From Methanobacterium sp. UBA375 (GTDB lineage: Archaea; Methanobacteriota; Methanobacteria; Methanobacteriales; Methanobacteriaceae), in the NCBI GenBank assembly GCA_002495625.1, contig DAGC01000012.1:144251-208250 (forward strand): a DNA stretch of 64,000 bases. Direction: 5' to 3'. Below, in pieces: positions 54,075-62,545 of the stretch (positions are counted from its first letter, which is position 1; each line of letters opens with the position of its first letter). Under the pieces are notes generated by a model that did no database searches, was not told the DNA's origin, and was given only the letters and a program-made list of their open reading frames with translations. The position numbers were made by a program, and so were the translations under genes.

Positions 54075-54440
54075 TTGAATAACTGTAAGGGAAATATTAG
54101 AAAATGTACCTGTAACTCTTCTGGTCACTCTGGATTAGACCCGGGAGATAAATCATCTTGTGGTTGTGGTGGGTCCTGTAAATGCGCTGAAAAATTAAAT
54201 AATATTATTGAAGGGGAATCATTACCCCTGTCCCGGGTAAAAGAAGGACAATCATGTAAAGTTGTTTTTGTTAGATCATCGAAACGTGAAGATTTATGTA
54301 AAATATTGATTAGTGTATGGCCGGGTATGGAAATGAAAATAGTTCAAAAACGTCCTTTTCATGTGTTTATGATGAAAAATACCCAAATTTCTGTGGATAA
54401 TGAAATCGCAGAAAGTATATACGTGGGAGGTTTGGAGTGA
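54075..54440 (+). CDS. FeoA-domain protein with Cys-rich N terminus
   Basis: 121 residues, TTG start after GAGGTGGT. Seven cysteines lie in the first 37 residues (C4, C11, C13, C29, C31, C35, C37; segment SSCGCGGSCKC), followed by a FeoA/SH3-like domain (LSRVKEGQSCKVVFVRS, MKIVQKRPFHVFMMKNTQIS). The Cys-rich head could bind iron, an iron-sulfur cluster or another metal. It sits between the winged-helix-like gene and the DtxR regulator. The combination is not one I know. Confidence 0.7.
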   Translation: MNNCKGNIRKCTCNSSGHSGLDPGDKSSCGCGGSCKCAEKLNNIIEGESLPLSRVKEGQSCKVVFVRSSKREDLCKILISVWPGMEMKIVQKRPFHVFMMKNTQISVDNEIAESIYVGGLE

Positions 54441-54505
54441 ATGAATTTTAGGTAGATATATCAAATTTTATCAAATTTATAAATTGGGTGGAAAAGGTGA
54501 TCTAA

Positions 54506-55258
54506 ATGCTTGATGATAATAAAAAGGTAAGTGCCAATATTGAGGAGTATCTTAAAATCATCTATCAACTCAGTGGAGATGAGGGGTTAGTAAAAACAAC
54601 TTCAATTGCCAAAAGTTTGAGTATTGCTCCGGGAAGTGTCACCCCGATGTTGAAAAAAATGGATAATCTTGGTTTTGTGGAATATTTCCAGTATAAAGGA
54701 GTAAAATTAACTGAAGAGGGTCTTAAACGGGCTAAAAAGGTCACGAGAAAACACAGACTGCTGGAAAGGTTCATGTACGATGTTTTAAAACTTGAAAAGA
54801 CAGATATTCATCGTCAGGCTCGTGAAATGGAGCATTCTTTGTCTGATGATGCTGAAAGAGCTCTTTGTCAGATTTTAAAACATCCAGAAACCTGTCCTGA
54901 TGACTTTGCACCCATACCAGAGTGTGATTTGAAGTTTTCAAGTTGTGATGAATGCATTAAAACTATAGGGGAAAAATTGGAAGAAATTGGAAGGCGTAAA
55001 AAGAGCCTGATCTCTATTATGGAACTCAAAGACCATCAGAAAGGCGAAGTGTCCTTTATAAGAGGAGATCACGCGGCAATTCAGAGAATTTTAGACATGG
55101 GTATCACTATCGGGGCCATTGTTAGTGTGATGGAAATTGCTCCTTTAAATGGTCAGGTGGAAATTTTAGTCAGTGGTTCAAAAATGGGCATTGGAAGAGA
55201 TATTGCCTGTAATATTTTTGTGGATGCTGAAGAAGTTGATGATGTATTGGAAAGCTAA
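54506..55258 (+). CDS. DtxR/MntR-family metal-dependent regulator with FeoA domain
   Basis: 250 residues; ribosome site GGTGATCT before the ATG. N-terminal winged helix (VSANIEEYLKIIYQLSGDEG, SIAPGSVTPMLKKMDNLGFV, KLTEEGLKRAKK), then the metal and dimer domain (KHRLLERFMYDVL, REMEHSLSDDAERAL). A segment with four Cys (CPDDFAPIPEC, then SSCDEC) may hold an extra metal or cluster. A FeoA/SH3-like domain ends the protein (GEVSFIRGDHAAIQRILDMG). It is the likely reader of the TTTAGGTATACCTAAA boxes in this region, repressing with metal bound. Confidence 0.88.
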   Translation: MLDDNKKVSANIEEYLKIIYQLSGDEGLVKTTSIAKSLSIAPGSVTPMLKKMDNLGFVEYFQYKGVKLTEEGLKRAKKVTRKHRLLERFMYDVLKLEKTDIHRQAREMEHSLSDDAERALCQILKHPETCPDDFAPIPECDLKFSSCDECIKTIGEKLEEIGRRKKSLISIMELKDHQKGEVSFIRGDHAAIQRILDMGITIGAIVSVMEIAPLNGQVEILVSGSKMGIGRDIACNIFVDAEEVDDVLES

Positions 55259-55558
55259 ATTGATCCTTTTTTAAAATGAATCCCTTTTTTAAATTGAAGA
55301 TAATTTTAGTGGAATTTAAAAGATTTTGGTGTAAGTGCTGAGGATTCCAATAAACCCTGCCCCGGATACATGTTCCCAGTGATCTGGTGAAAACTACTGA
55401 ATCTGTAAGTTAGGGAAAACCATTCAAAACAAATATTAAATCCGTATATTCTGCCCTTTTAGCAGATCGATTTAAATTATGTGAAATAATATGGTCGATA
55501 TAAATTGACACAACAACCGACAGATCCAGTTACCAGAAGACTTATATACCATAAAATA
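55259..55558. other. Gene-free interval before the rubrerythrin promoter
   Basis: About 300 bases with no convincing frame, RNA gene or repeat. It ends in the rubrerythrin promoter with a TATA box at 55542-55548. Confidence 0.5.
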
Positions 55559-55595
55559 TTTAGGTATGCCTAAGAAATTTTTAGGCATACCTAAA
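55559..55595 (+). promoter_or_regulatory. Paired DtxR-type boxes before rubrerythrin
   Basis: TTTAGGTATGCCTAA (55559-55573) and TTTAGGCATACCTAAA (55580-55595), 21 bases apart; TATA box TTATATA at 55542-55548, 17 bases before box one. The promoter and first box copy the feoA promoter almost exactly. Confidence 0.87.
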
Positions 55596-55623
55596 AATTA
55601 TCTTATAAATCGGAGGTCAGATA

Positions 55624-56043
55624 ATGGAAACAAATGAATTAGGAGTTTCTAAGGGAACTGAAATGGAAGAAGTTGTGGAAAAGAATTTCAATGGTGAATG
55701 TGCTGAAGTAGGGATGTACCTGGCTATAGCACGGCTGGCTCAAAGAGATGGATTTCCTGAAGTGGCGGAAGTCCTAAAATCTATAGCATGGGAAGAGGCT
55801 GAGCATGCAGCTATGTTTGCTGAGATCAACGGCGTTATAAAGCCCAATTTAAGGGAAAATCTGGAAATGATGCTTGAAGGAGAGACGGCAGCTAACAAAG
55901 AAAAGAAAGAAGCAGCTGCCAAAGCCGAAGAGCTTGACGTGGATCCAGCCCATCACCTATTTGATAAAAGCTCCCGAGACGAAGCCAGGCATGCCTGGAT
56001 GTTAAAGGGAATTTTGGAACGATACTTCTCAGAAACAAAATGA
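55624..56043 (+). CDS. Rubrerythrin-like diiron protein without rubredoxin domain
   Basis: 139 residues, four-helix ferritin-like domain. Iron ligands are in NGECAEVGMYLAIARLA, EEAEHAAMFAEI and DEARHAWMLKGIL (two E-x-x-H pairs). It lacks the C-terminal Cys4 rubredoxin domain. Probably reduces peroxide or protects against oxygen. GGAGGTCAG precedes the ATG, and paired DtxR-type boxes link its expression to metal level. Confidence 0.87.
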   Translation: METNELGVSKGTEMEEVVEKNFNGECAEVGMYLAIARLAQRDGFPEVAEVLKSIAWEEAEHAAMFAEINGVIKPNLRENLEMMLEGETAANKEKKEAAAKAEELDVDPAHHLFDKSSRDEARHAWMLKGILERYFSETK

Positions 56044-56208
56044 ATAAAATAACTGAATAATCCACTTATTTAATAATTTTTTTTTTAGATGATAGATTTT
56101 AAAAATGTTATAAAATGCAACAAAACACATTTATAGTCCTTTAAAGACTGAAATATCTTAAATTTATTATTAATTTTGCTATATAAGGATAAAAAAGATG
56201 TAGATAAA

Positions 56209-56571
56209 ATGGAAATAAAGATCAGTGTAAACAAGGTCCAGATAGTCCGACCAGAATCCACTGTAAAAATCTCGAGATCAGATTTAAGCACCAACTGGAC
56301 CATTGATTATGTTGAAATTGATAAAAAAACCGTGGAATATCTATGTATAATAAATATTGATGATGATATATTCCTAAGCTTTGTAATTCAGGGTCTAATT
56401 GAATGTGATGGTCCTCAATTTTTGAAGATGGGAAACAAATTTATAAGATTTAACTCCATGGTCTTAAATAAAAGCGTTAAAGTTATGATGAAACTCTTGA
56501 ATGAAACTCAGGAGAGTAAAACTCAGATGAATTTAACGACCAGAAAATTGACCCCCGTTCCACAGAAATAA
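56209..56571 (+). CDS. Hypothetical protein
   Basis: 120 residues from the ATG at 56209 (an ATA/ATG-extended frame starts at 56176). Mixed beta-rich protein: EIKISVNKVQIVRPESTVKI, TVEYLCIINIDDDIFLSFVI and a helical segment FIRFNSMVLNKSVKVMMKLL; polar tail. No motif recognised. It stands between rubrerythrin and the ABC permease, all on the plus strand. Confidence 0.55.
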   Translation: MEIKISVNKVQIVRPESTVKISRSDLSTNWTIDYVEIDKKTVEYLCIINIDDDIFLSFVIQGLIECDGPQFLKMGNKFIRFNSMVLNKSVKVMMKLLNETQESKTQMNLTTRKLTPVPQK

Positions 56572-56621
56572 AAATTAAAAAAAAGTCGTGTGATAGTCTA
56601 TTAATGAGAAGGTAACGTAAA

Positions 56622-57737
56622 ATGTCATTTATAAGTTTAATAGTCAAAAATCCATTCCGCAATAAAACCAGGTCAATTCTAGCCATAATTGGTATAGCCA
56701 TTGGAATTGCCACCATCGTAGCCCTGGGTATCGTTACTGACGGACTCAAATCCTCCACTGAAGACACGTTAAAAGCAGGAGGTTCTGATTTCACGGTGAT
56801 GGAATCAAACATATCCGACATGCTCTTCAGCAGCATAGACGAAGACTATGTAGATAAAATCATGGAAACAGATGGAGTGGAAGATGCGGTGGGGGTTCTG
56901 ACTGCAGTGCAGCCCATCGGGGATAATCCTTACTTTATTATCATAGGCATAGATCCAGCCAAGTTATACCTCAGTGAGATGGAGATCACGTCAGGTTCAG
57001 CATTTTCTTCTGAAGATGCAAAAGAATTGGTAATGGGTAAAGTTGCCGCTGAAAATCTGAATAAAACCGTTGGAGATAGCTTAACCCTGAACAACACCGA
57101 TTACAAAATTGTGGGAATCTATCAAACAGGCAACCTCCAGCAGGACGGTGGAGTTTTCATGTCCCTGGACAATGCCCAGGAAATTCAAGGCGAAGAAGGT
57201 AAGGTAACCATGATCTACGTGAAGATAGAAAAGGACGCCAACGTGGAACAGATCACCCAATCCATTGAAGACAAATATGGAAACGATCTAACCACCGTAG
57301 CATCACTGGAAGACCTGCAAAGCGTTGACCAGGGTTTAAATGTAATAGACACTGCTTCATGGGCCATATCACTCCTGGCAATCGTTATCGGTGGAGTGGG
57401 CGTTATAAATACCATGATCATGTCAGTCTATGAGCGTACCAGGGAAATAGGTGTTTTAAAGGCTGTTGGATGGAAAAATAGGAGGATATTATCCATGATA
57501 CTGGGTGAATCCGTCGTACTAACCCTTTTTGCAGGCGTGGTAGGTATAGTCATGGGCGTAGTAGCCATCCAGGTGATTCTGGCCATGGGAATGAGTGGGA
57601 TAATCGAACCCATCTACTCCCTGGACGTATTCCTCAGAGGTTTCCTGGTAGCCCTTATAGTGGGATTGGTTGGAGGCTTCTACCCAGCGTACCGGGCCAG
57701 TAATTTACCACCAACGGAGGCGCTGCGCTATGAATGA
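56622..57737 (+). CDS. MacB/FtsX-type ABC transporter permease
   Basis: 371 residues: one N-terminal transmembrane helix (NKTRSILAIIGIAIGIATIV), a large extracellular MacB core domain (about 45-245), then three C-terminal helices with MSVYERTREIGVLKAVGWKN, the cytoplasmic contact typical of FtsX permeases. Works with the ATPase encoded next, whose start codon overlaps its stop. Such pairs move lipoproteins, peptides or use mechanical energy outside the membrane. Substrate unknown. Confidence 0.88.
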   Translation: MSFISLIVKNPFRNKTRSILAIIGIAIGIATIVALGIVTDGLKSSTEDTLKAGGSDFTVMESNISDMLFSSIDEDYVDKIMETDGVEDAVGVLTAVQPIGDNPYFIIIGIDPAKLYLSEMEITSGSAFSSEDAKELVMGKVAAENLNKTVGDSLTLNNTDYKIVGIYQTGNLQQDGGVFMSLDNAQEIQGEEGKVTMIYVKIEKDANVEQITQSIEDKYGNDLTTVASLEDLQSVDQGLNVIDTASWAISLLAIVIGGVGVINTMIMSVYERTREIGVLKAVGWKNRRILSMILGESVVLTLFAGVVGIVMGVVAIQVILAMGMSGIIEPIYSLDVFLRGFLVALIVGLVGGFYPAYRASNLPPTEALRYE

Positions 57738-58398
57738 GGAAAATATCGTGGAGATTAAAGATCTTAGAAAGAGCTTTGACAAGGGCAAAGTAACCGCTTT
57801 AAACGGTATAGATCTGGAGATAAAGAAGGGCGAATTCGTTTCCATAACCGGACCATCAGGATCAGGAAAATCAACACTCCTTAATATGATAGGGGCTCTT
57901 GATCGGGCTGATGAAGGTTCTGTCCATGTGGCAGGCTATGACCTGACCCTGAAGAATGATCTAAGTGAATTCCGTTCCCGGGAGATTGGTTTCATATTCC
58001 AGCTCCACAATCTGATACCCAACCTGAGTGTGTTGGAGAATGTGGAGATACCCCTTTTTGAAAGGAATTTATCAGGCGAAGAGATGCGTGAAAGGGCTTT
58101 GAAGCTCCTGGAATATATGGGTCTTTCAGATAAAGTTAACCGGAAACCCACCGAACTATCCGGTGGTGAAAGGCAGAGGGTGGCTATTGCCAGAGCCCTG
58201 GCCAATGAACCCTCCATCATCCTGGCCGATGAACCCACCGGGTCACTGGATTCTAAAAACGGGCAACTGATCCTGGAGCATCTTAGGGAGTTGCATGAAA
58301 AGGAGAAAGTCACCCTGATCATGGTCACCCATGACATGAACGTGGCTTCCCTGGCCAACCGGACCATTGAGGTTTTAGATGGACGTATCAAAACATGA
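57730..58398 (+). CDS. LolD/MacB-type ABC transporter ATPase
   Basis: 222 residues from the ATG at 57730, which overlaps the permease stop; an upstream in-frame start at 57670 lies inside the permease. Walker A GPSGSGKST, signature LSGGERQRVAIARAL, Walker B ILADEPTGSLD and switch VTHD are complete. It powers the adjacent FtsX-type permease. Confidence 0.92.
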   Translation: MNEENIVEIKDLRKSFDKGKVTALNGIDLEIKKGEFVSITGPSGSGKSTLLNMIGALDRADEGSVHVAGYDLTLKNDLSEFRSREIGFIFQLHNLIPNLSVLENVEIPLFERNLSGEEMRERALKLLEYMGLSDKVNRKPTELSGGERQRVAIARALANEPSIILADEPTGSLDSKNGQLILEHLRELHEKEKVTLIMVTHDMNVASLANRTIEVLDGRIKT

Positions 58399-58437
58399 TG
58401 GAAGATTAATTTTAAGGATAAGGGAAACAGGTATCAG

Positions 58438-58554
58438 ATGGAGATGGGGATGGATATTGATATGGAGGTAGGGATGGATATGGAAATGGACTTTTGGATG
58501 GAATACTGTAACTTCTACTCTTTAATGGTAAAAATTGGCTTCCCTTGGACTTAA
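58438..58554 (+). CDS. Possible Met-rich micropeptide
   Basis: A 38-residue frame beginning MEMGMDIDMEVGMDMEMDFW with eleven Met and many Asp/Glu, 39 bases after the ABC ATPase and before the ZIP transporter. The DNA is a degenerate purine-rich GGATGGATATGG repeat, so the composition may be a by-product. No strong ribosome site. The rest of the 259-base gap shows nothing else. Confidence 0.3.
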   Translation: MEMGMDIDMEVGMDMEMDFWMEYCNFYSLMVKIGFPWT

Positions 58555-58657
58555 TCACTTCCCTTTTTATCAAGTTTTTATCACTGATTAATCTAATTTT
58601 GGAGTTTTTATTAGGTTTGATCTATTTTAGACAATTAAAAAATTAGGAAATATAAGA

Positions 58658-59467
58658 ATGAATTCAATAATTAACTACGATCCTGTTCTTCTGGCTCTTA
58701 TAGCCACCCTGTTCACCTGGCTTATGACGGCTTTAGGTGCATCTGCCGTGTTTTTAGTTCGTGGTGTAAATAGAAAGATCTTAAATGGATCGTTAGGATT
58801 CGCCGCGGGAGTTATGATGGCCGCCAGTTTCTGGTCGCTACTTGCCCCTGCTATTGAAATGTCCGCTGCTCAAGGTTCCCTTGGATGGCTACCCCCAAGT
58901 ATAGGCTTTTTATTGGGTGGCCTATTTTTAGCCGTAATTGACAGGGTACTCCCCCATGTTCATCCTGGCTGCGCCTTAGATGAAGCGGAAGGTATTAAAA
59001 CAACTTGGCATAAGAACAGGTTACTGGTACTGGCTGTAACCTTGCACAACATCCCAGAAGGCCTGGCAGTGGGAGTTGTTTTCGGGGCATTAGCCTCTGG
59101 TGCAGCTTATACTTCATTAGCTGCTGCAATAGCCCTGGCTGTTGGTATTGGGATACAAAACCTTCCGGAGGGTCTTGCCATATCCCTGCCCCTGAGGGGT
59201 GAAGGATTATCCCGAAAGAAGAGTTTCTTTTATGGCCAGTTATCCGGAATCGTGGAACCTGTTGCTGGAGTTGCAGGTGCACTGCTGGTAACTCTTTTCA
59301 CGCCCGTACTTCCTTATGCGTTAAGTTTTGCTGCAGGTGCCATGATATTCGTGGTTATCGAAGATATCATTCCAGAATGTCAGAGGGAGGGGAACGTTGA
59401 CCTGGCCACAGTCGCGGCCATGATTGGGTTTGTGATAATGATGATATTGGATGTTGCTTTGGGGTAA
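58658..59467 (+). CDS. ZIP-family metal transporter
   Basis: 269 residues, eight transmembrane helices. The paired metal motifs VTLHNIPEGLAVGVVFG and GIQNLPEGLAISLPLRG define ZIP transporters of the GufA/ZupT group, which take up zinc, iron or manganese; LPHVHPGC in the loop may bind metal. No DtxR-type box is visible upstream, so it may be outside the iron regulon. Confidence 0.9.
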   Translation: MNSIINYDPVLLALIATLFTWLMTALGASAVFLVRGVNRKILNGSLGFAAGVMMAASFWSLLAPAIEMSAAQGSLGWLPPSIGFLLGGLFLAVIDRVLPHVHPGCALDEAEGIKTTWHKNRLLVLAVTLHNIPEGLAVGVVFGALASGAAYTSLAAAIALAVGIGIQNLPEGLAISLPLRGEGLSRKKSFFYGQLSGIVEPVAGVAGALLVTLFTPVLPYALSFAAGAMIFVVIEDIIPECQREGNVDLATVAAMIGFVIMMILDVALG

Positions 59468-59617
59468 TCATTCTAGAATTACAAAAAAATGAATCTTACA
59501 ACTATTTTCAACTAATTATTTGGATAACTTCTAATTTGATATTATACTACGGTAGTATTACTGAATATCTTAAATAATGGTCAAAAGTAATACTGACAGA
59601 AAAGTTTATACATAAGT

Positions 59618-59655
59618 TTTAGGTAAACCTAAAACTAGATTTAGGTACACCTAAA
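59618..59655 (+). promoter_or_regulatory. Paired DtxR-type boxes before the ECF transporter genes
   Basis: TTTAGGTAAACCTAAA (59618-59633) and TTTAGGTACACCTAAA (59640-59655), 22 bases apart, after a TATA-like TTTATACATA (59605-59614). Confidence 0.85.
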
Positions 59656-59753
59656 CTTTAGAAATCTTCTGGAGGGCGCTGTATACTTTATTTTCATCTT
59701 TTGGGATGCTAATTGAGATTATAAAACTAATAAAGATGTTTAAGGTGGTAATA

Positions 59754-61493
59754 TTGATTGAAGTTACAAATCTATGTTTTAAATATGAAAGGGGTTCTAA
59801 ACATTCTTTAAATGGGATAGATCTGAAAATTGGAGAGGGCGAGGTTATTTTGGTTTTGGGTCCTTCTGGATCTGGTAAGAGCACATTGGCGTTGACCTTT
59901 AACGGGTTGATTCCCCATTCATTTCCTGGTGAAATGAGCGGAATGGTCCATGTTTGTGGTATGGAAAGTTTTAAAACACCTGTTTATGAGCTCACCCAGA
60001 AAGTGGGGATAGTTTTTCAGGATCCTGAAGCCCAATTCGTCAGCATGAACGTGGAAGATGAAATAGTCTTTGCACTGGAAAATCTCTGCTATCCTCCAGA
60101 AAAAATGGAAGAAAGGTTAGTGGAGGCTCTTTCAAAGGTGGATATGCTTGATTATCGTTATAGGGATGTTTACAGTCTTTCAGGTGGGGAAAAACAGAAA
60201 ATACTCCTTGCAGCCCTTATGGCCATTCGTCCATCAATTTTAATTTTCGATGAACCCACCGCCAACCTGGATCCCATGGGTACATTGGAGTTTTTTGAAA
60301 CTGTTAAATCCCTTAAGGAAACTGATAAACACACCATAATCTTAATAGAGCATAAACTTGATGATTTGATACATATAATTGATCGGGTGGTGGTAATTGG
60401 AAAGGAGGGGACTAAGTTGGTGGAAGGAACTCCCTCAGAAGTTTTTGGTGAACACGCTGCTATGCTCATCCAGGAAGGGATATGGATGCCTCAAACAGCA
60501 CTGCTGGCCAATAAATTAAAAGAAAATGATATTAACTCCTGTGATGTCCCTTTAAACATAAAAGAAGCATGTGAATATCTTAAAAATCTTAAACTTCATC
60601 CTGAAAACTCAAAAAATGGATATTCTGGAGTTGTATCAAACGATAATCTGAATCCTGCTCTTGAAGTACGATATCTATCCTTTTCATATGATAAAAATAA
60701 AATTATAGAAAATTTCAGCCTAAAAGTGGCTAAAGGTGATTTTTTAGCAATTGTAGGTGCAAATGGAGCAGGTAAAACCACTCTAGCAAAGCACTTGGTA
60801 AATATAATCCGACCATCCCATGGTAAAGTTTTTATTGAAGGAAAAGATGTTTTAGACATTCCCACAAAGGATTTAAGCCATAAGATAGGCTATGTTTTTC
60901 AAAATCCAGAACATCAATTCATAAAGAACACAGTAGAGGAGCAATTGACTTTTGGACTGGAATTGAACGGGCTCTCCCCTGGTGAAATTGAAAGTTGGCT
61001 GGATTCTACACTGGAACGCTTCAGGATCAAACCATACGCTAAAATGAGTCCTTATATGCTCAGTCATGGACAAAAACGTTTGTTGAGCGTTGCCACCATG
61101 TTAACCCTGGGGCAGGATATTTTAATACTGGATGAACCAACTTTCGGTCAGGATCTTAAAAGTTCCAGGGAACTTCTAGCTCTCCTGGACTCTTTAAACC
61201 AGGAAGGCAAAACCATCATAATAATCACCCATGACATGACTTTGGTGGCCAAACATGCCAAAAACGTGGTGGTAATGAACGCTGGAAAAGCAATTTATTC
61301 TGGATCAGCACATGAACTCTTTAAAAATGAAGAAATACTCGAAAAAGCACGATTAACTCCTCCTCCCTTGCTGAAACTATCAAGTTGTTTATCTAAATAT
61401 GATGAGAACTGGAAGGGATTATCCACACCTGAAGAGTTTGTAAATGCTTTAAAAAGTGCAAATACTTTAAATAGCCAAGAGGGTTCCAAATGA
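59754..61493 (+). CDS. ECF transporter ATPase with two ABC domains (EcfA1-A2 fusion)
   Basis: 579 residues from a TTG at 59754, which has AAGGTGGT seven bases upstream; the longer frame to 59706 adds a tail with no ribosome site. Domain one: GPSGSGKST, LSGGEKQKIL, LIFDEPTANLD. Domain two (from about 300): GANGAGKTT, LSHGQKRLLSV (His for the second Gly of the signature), LILDEPTFGQD. The two ATPase halves of energy-coupling factor transporters in one chain. The substrate-binding S subunit is not encoded nearby. Confidence 0.88.
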   Translation: MIEVTNLCFKYERGSKHSLNGIDLKIGEGEVILVLGPSGSGKSTLALTFNGLIPHSFPGEMSGMVHVCGMESFKTPVYELTQKVGIVFQDPEAQFVSMNVEDEIVFALENLCYPPEKMEERLVEALSKVDMLDYRYRDVYSLSGGEKQKILLAALMAIRPSILIFDEPTANLDPMGTLEFFETVKSLKETDKHTIILIEHKLDDLIHIIDRVVVIGKEGTKLVEGTPSEVFGEHAAMLIQEGIWMPQTALLANKLKENDINSCDVPLNIKEACEYLKNLKLHPENSKNGYSGVVSNDNLNPALEVRYLSFSYDKNKIIENFSLKVAKGDFLAIVGANGAGKTTLAKHLVNIIRPSHGKVFIEGKDVLDIPTKDLSHKIGYVFQNPEHQFIKNTVEEQLTFGLELNGLSPGEIESWLDSTLERFRIKPYAKMSPYMLSHGQKRLLSVATMLTLGQDILILDEPTFGQDLKSSRELLALLDSLNQEGKTIIIITHDMTLVAKHAKNVVVMNAGKAIYSGSAHELFKNEEILEKARLTPPPLLKLSSCLSKYDENWKGLSTPEEFVNALKSANTLNSQEGSK

Positions 61494-62311
61494 AATTTTT
61501 CTATTACGATGAATCCTTTTTAAACAAACTCAACCCACTGAGTAAGGTAATTGCCCCTATTCCCATATTTATCTTGCTATGTATGATAAATGATGTATGG
61601 ACGCCCCTTGCTTTCATATTTCTGACGGCTTTCATAGTTGTTGTACTTGGAAAGATTCCTGTAACCAAGTTCTTGAAGATTTCAGCCCCCATTTTGGTTT
61701 TTTCTGTTTCTATTCTGATTTTGTTTTTGTTTGCAACCCGAAGTGAGCTAACAGCAGGTTCTCCAGTGTTATTCAGTATAGGACCTTTCAATATTTACCA
61801 GATCAGTCTATATGCCGGTTCGGCTATTGCTCTAAGGATATATGCTTTGTTAATCCTGGCACTGCCATTCAGCCTCACTACAGAGCCAAGTAACTTCATC
61901 AGATCCATAATACAAAACCTGAATCTTCCCTATAAGTTCAGTTATGGGGTAATGGTTGCTTTCAGATTTCTGCCCATGATGGAAACTGAGTTCAACGTGG
62001 TTAGATCTGCACATAAAGTGATGGGGATAGCAGATGAAAGTGGAGTTCGGTCTTACTTTGAAAAAACAAAAAGATACAGTGTTCCACTCCTGGTAAACGC
62101 CATAAGAATTGGGGAACGTACAGCCTTATCCATGGATGGACGGGCATTCGGTGCATTCGAGGAACGCACGTTCTTCAGGGAAATAGAATTTAAAAAGATC
62201 GACTGGATTTACATATTTTCTTTCTGGACCGTAAGTGCCATAATACTTATTACTCTATATTTAACGGGATTGATGGGGGAAATAGGATTTTATTTCGGTA
62301 GTTTTGGTTGA
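61490..62311 (+). CDS. ecfT: ECF transporter transmembrane subunit EcfT
   Basis: 273 residues, about five to six membrane helices; ATG overlaps the ATPase stop by four bases. FRFLPMMETEFNVVRSAHKV and ALSMDGRAFGAFEERT are the coupling-helix motifs of the CbiQ/EcfT family that grip the ATPases. DtxR-type boxes upstream suggest uptake of iron-linked or other metal/vitamin substrate, which would be set by an S subunit elsewhere. Confidence 0.88.
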   Translation: MKFFYYDESFLNKLNPLSKVIAPIPIFILLCMINDVWTPLAFIFLTAFIVVVLGKIPVTKFLKISAPILVFSVSILILFLFATRSELTAGSPVLFSIGPFNIYQISLYAGSAIALRIYALLILALPFSLTTEPSNFIRSIIQNLNLPYKFSYGVMVAFRFLPMMETEFNVVRSAHKVMGIADESGVRSYFEKTKRYSVPLLVNAIRIGERTALSMDGRAFGAFEERTFFREIEFKKIDWIYIFSFWTVSAIILITLYLTGLMGEIGFYFGSFG

Positions 62312-62482
62312 TAAAAGAATAAAATGAAGTTTTGAGTTACTCAAGTGGTTTAAATAAGCTTGATATTGTTATCTATATGTTTTTGGTTTTTAAAAGTTAA
62401 TTATGGGATTTAAAGTGTTGATCAACCTAAACAGAAGTCTAATAAATGATTATTAAATAGAAAAATTTATATATTCTAAAGT

Positions 62483-62520
62483 TTTAGGTATACCTAAATA
62501 AAAGTTTAGGCATACCTAAA
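62483..62520 (+). promoter_or_regulatory. Paired DtxR-type boxes before the ABC exporter
   Basis: TTTAGGTATACCTAAA (62483-62498, a perfect palindrome) and TTTAGGCATACCTAAA (62505-62520), 22 bases apart, 17 bases after a TATA box (TTTATATATT, 62466-62475). Confidence 0.9.
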
Positions 62521-62545
62521 TTTGAAATAGGGGAGAGGTTTTAAA

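Noticed and set aside
54446..54457. TTTAGGTAGATA before the DtxR gene as a further regulator box
   Set aside because: Only the left half of the palindrome is present and no TATA box stands at the usual distance; the unit already has two full boxes upstream.
58438..58500. G-quadruplex or metal-sensing RNA in the purine-rich repeat
   Set aside because: Runs of G are short and irregular; no four regular G-tracts of three or more were seen.
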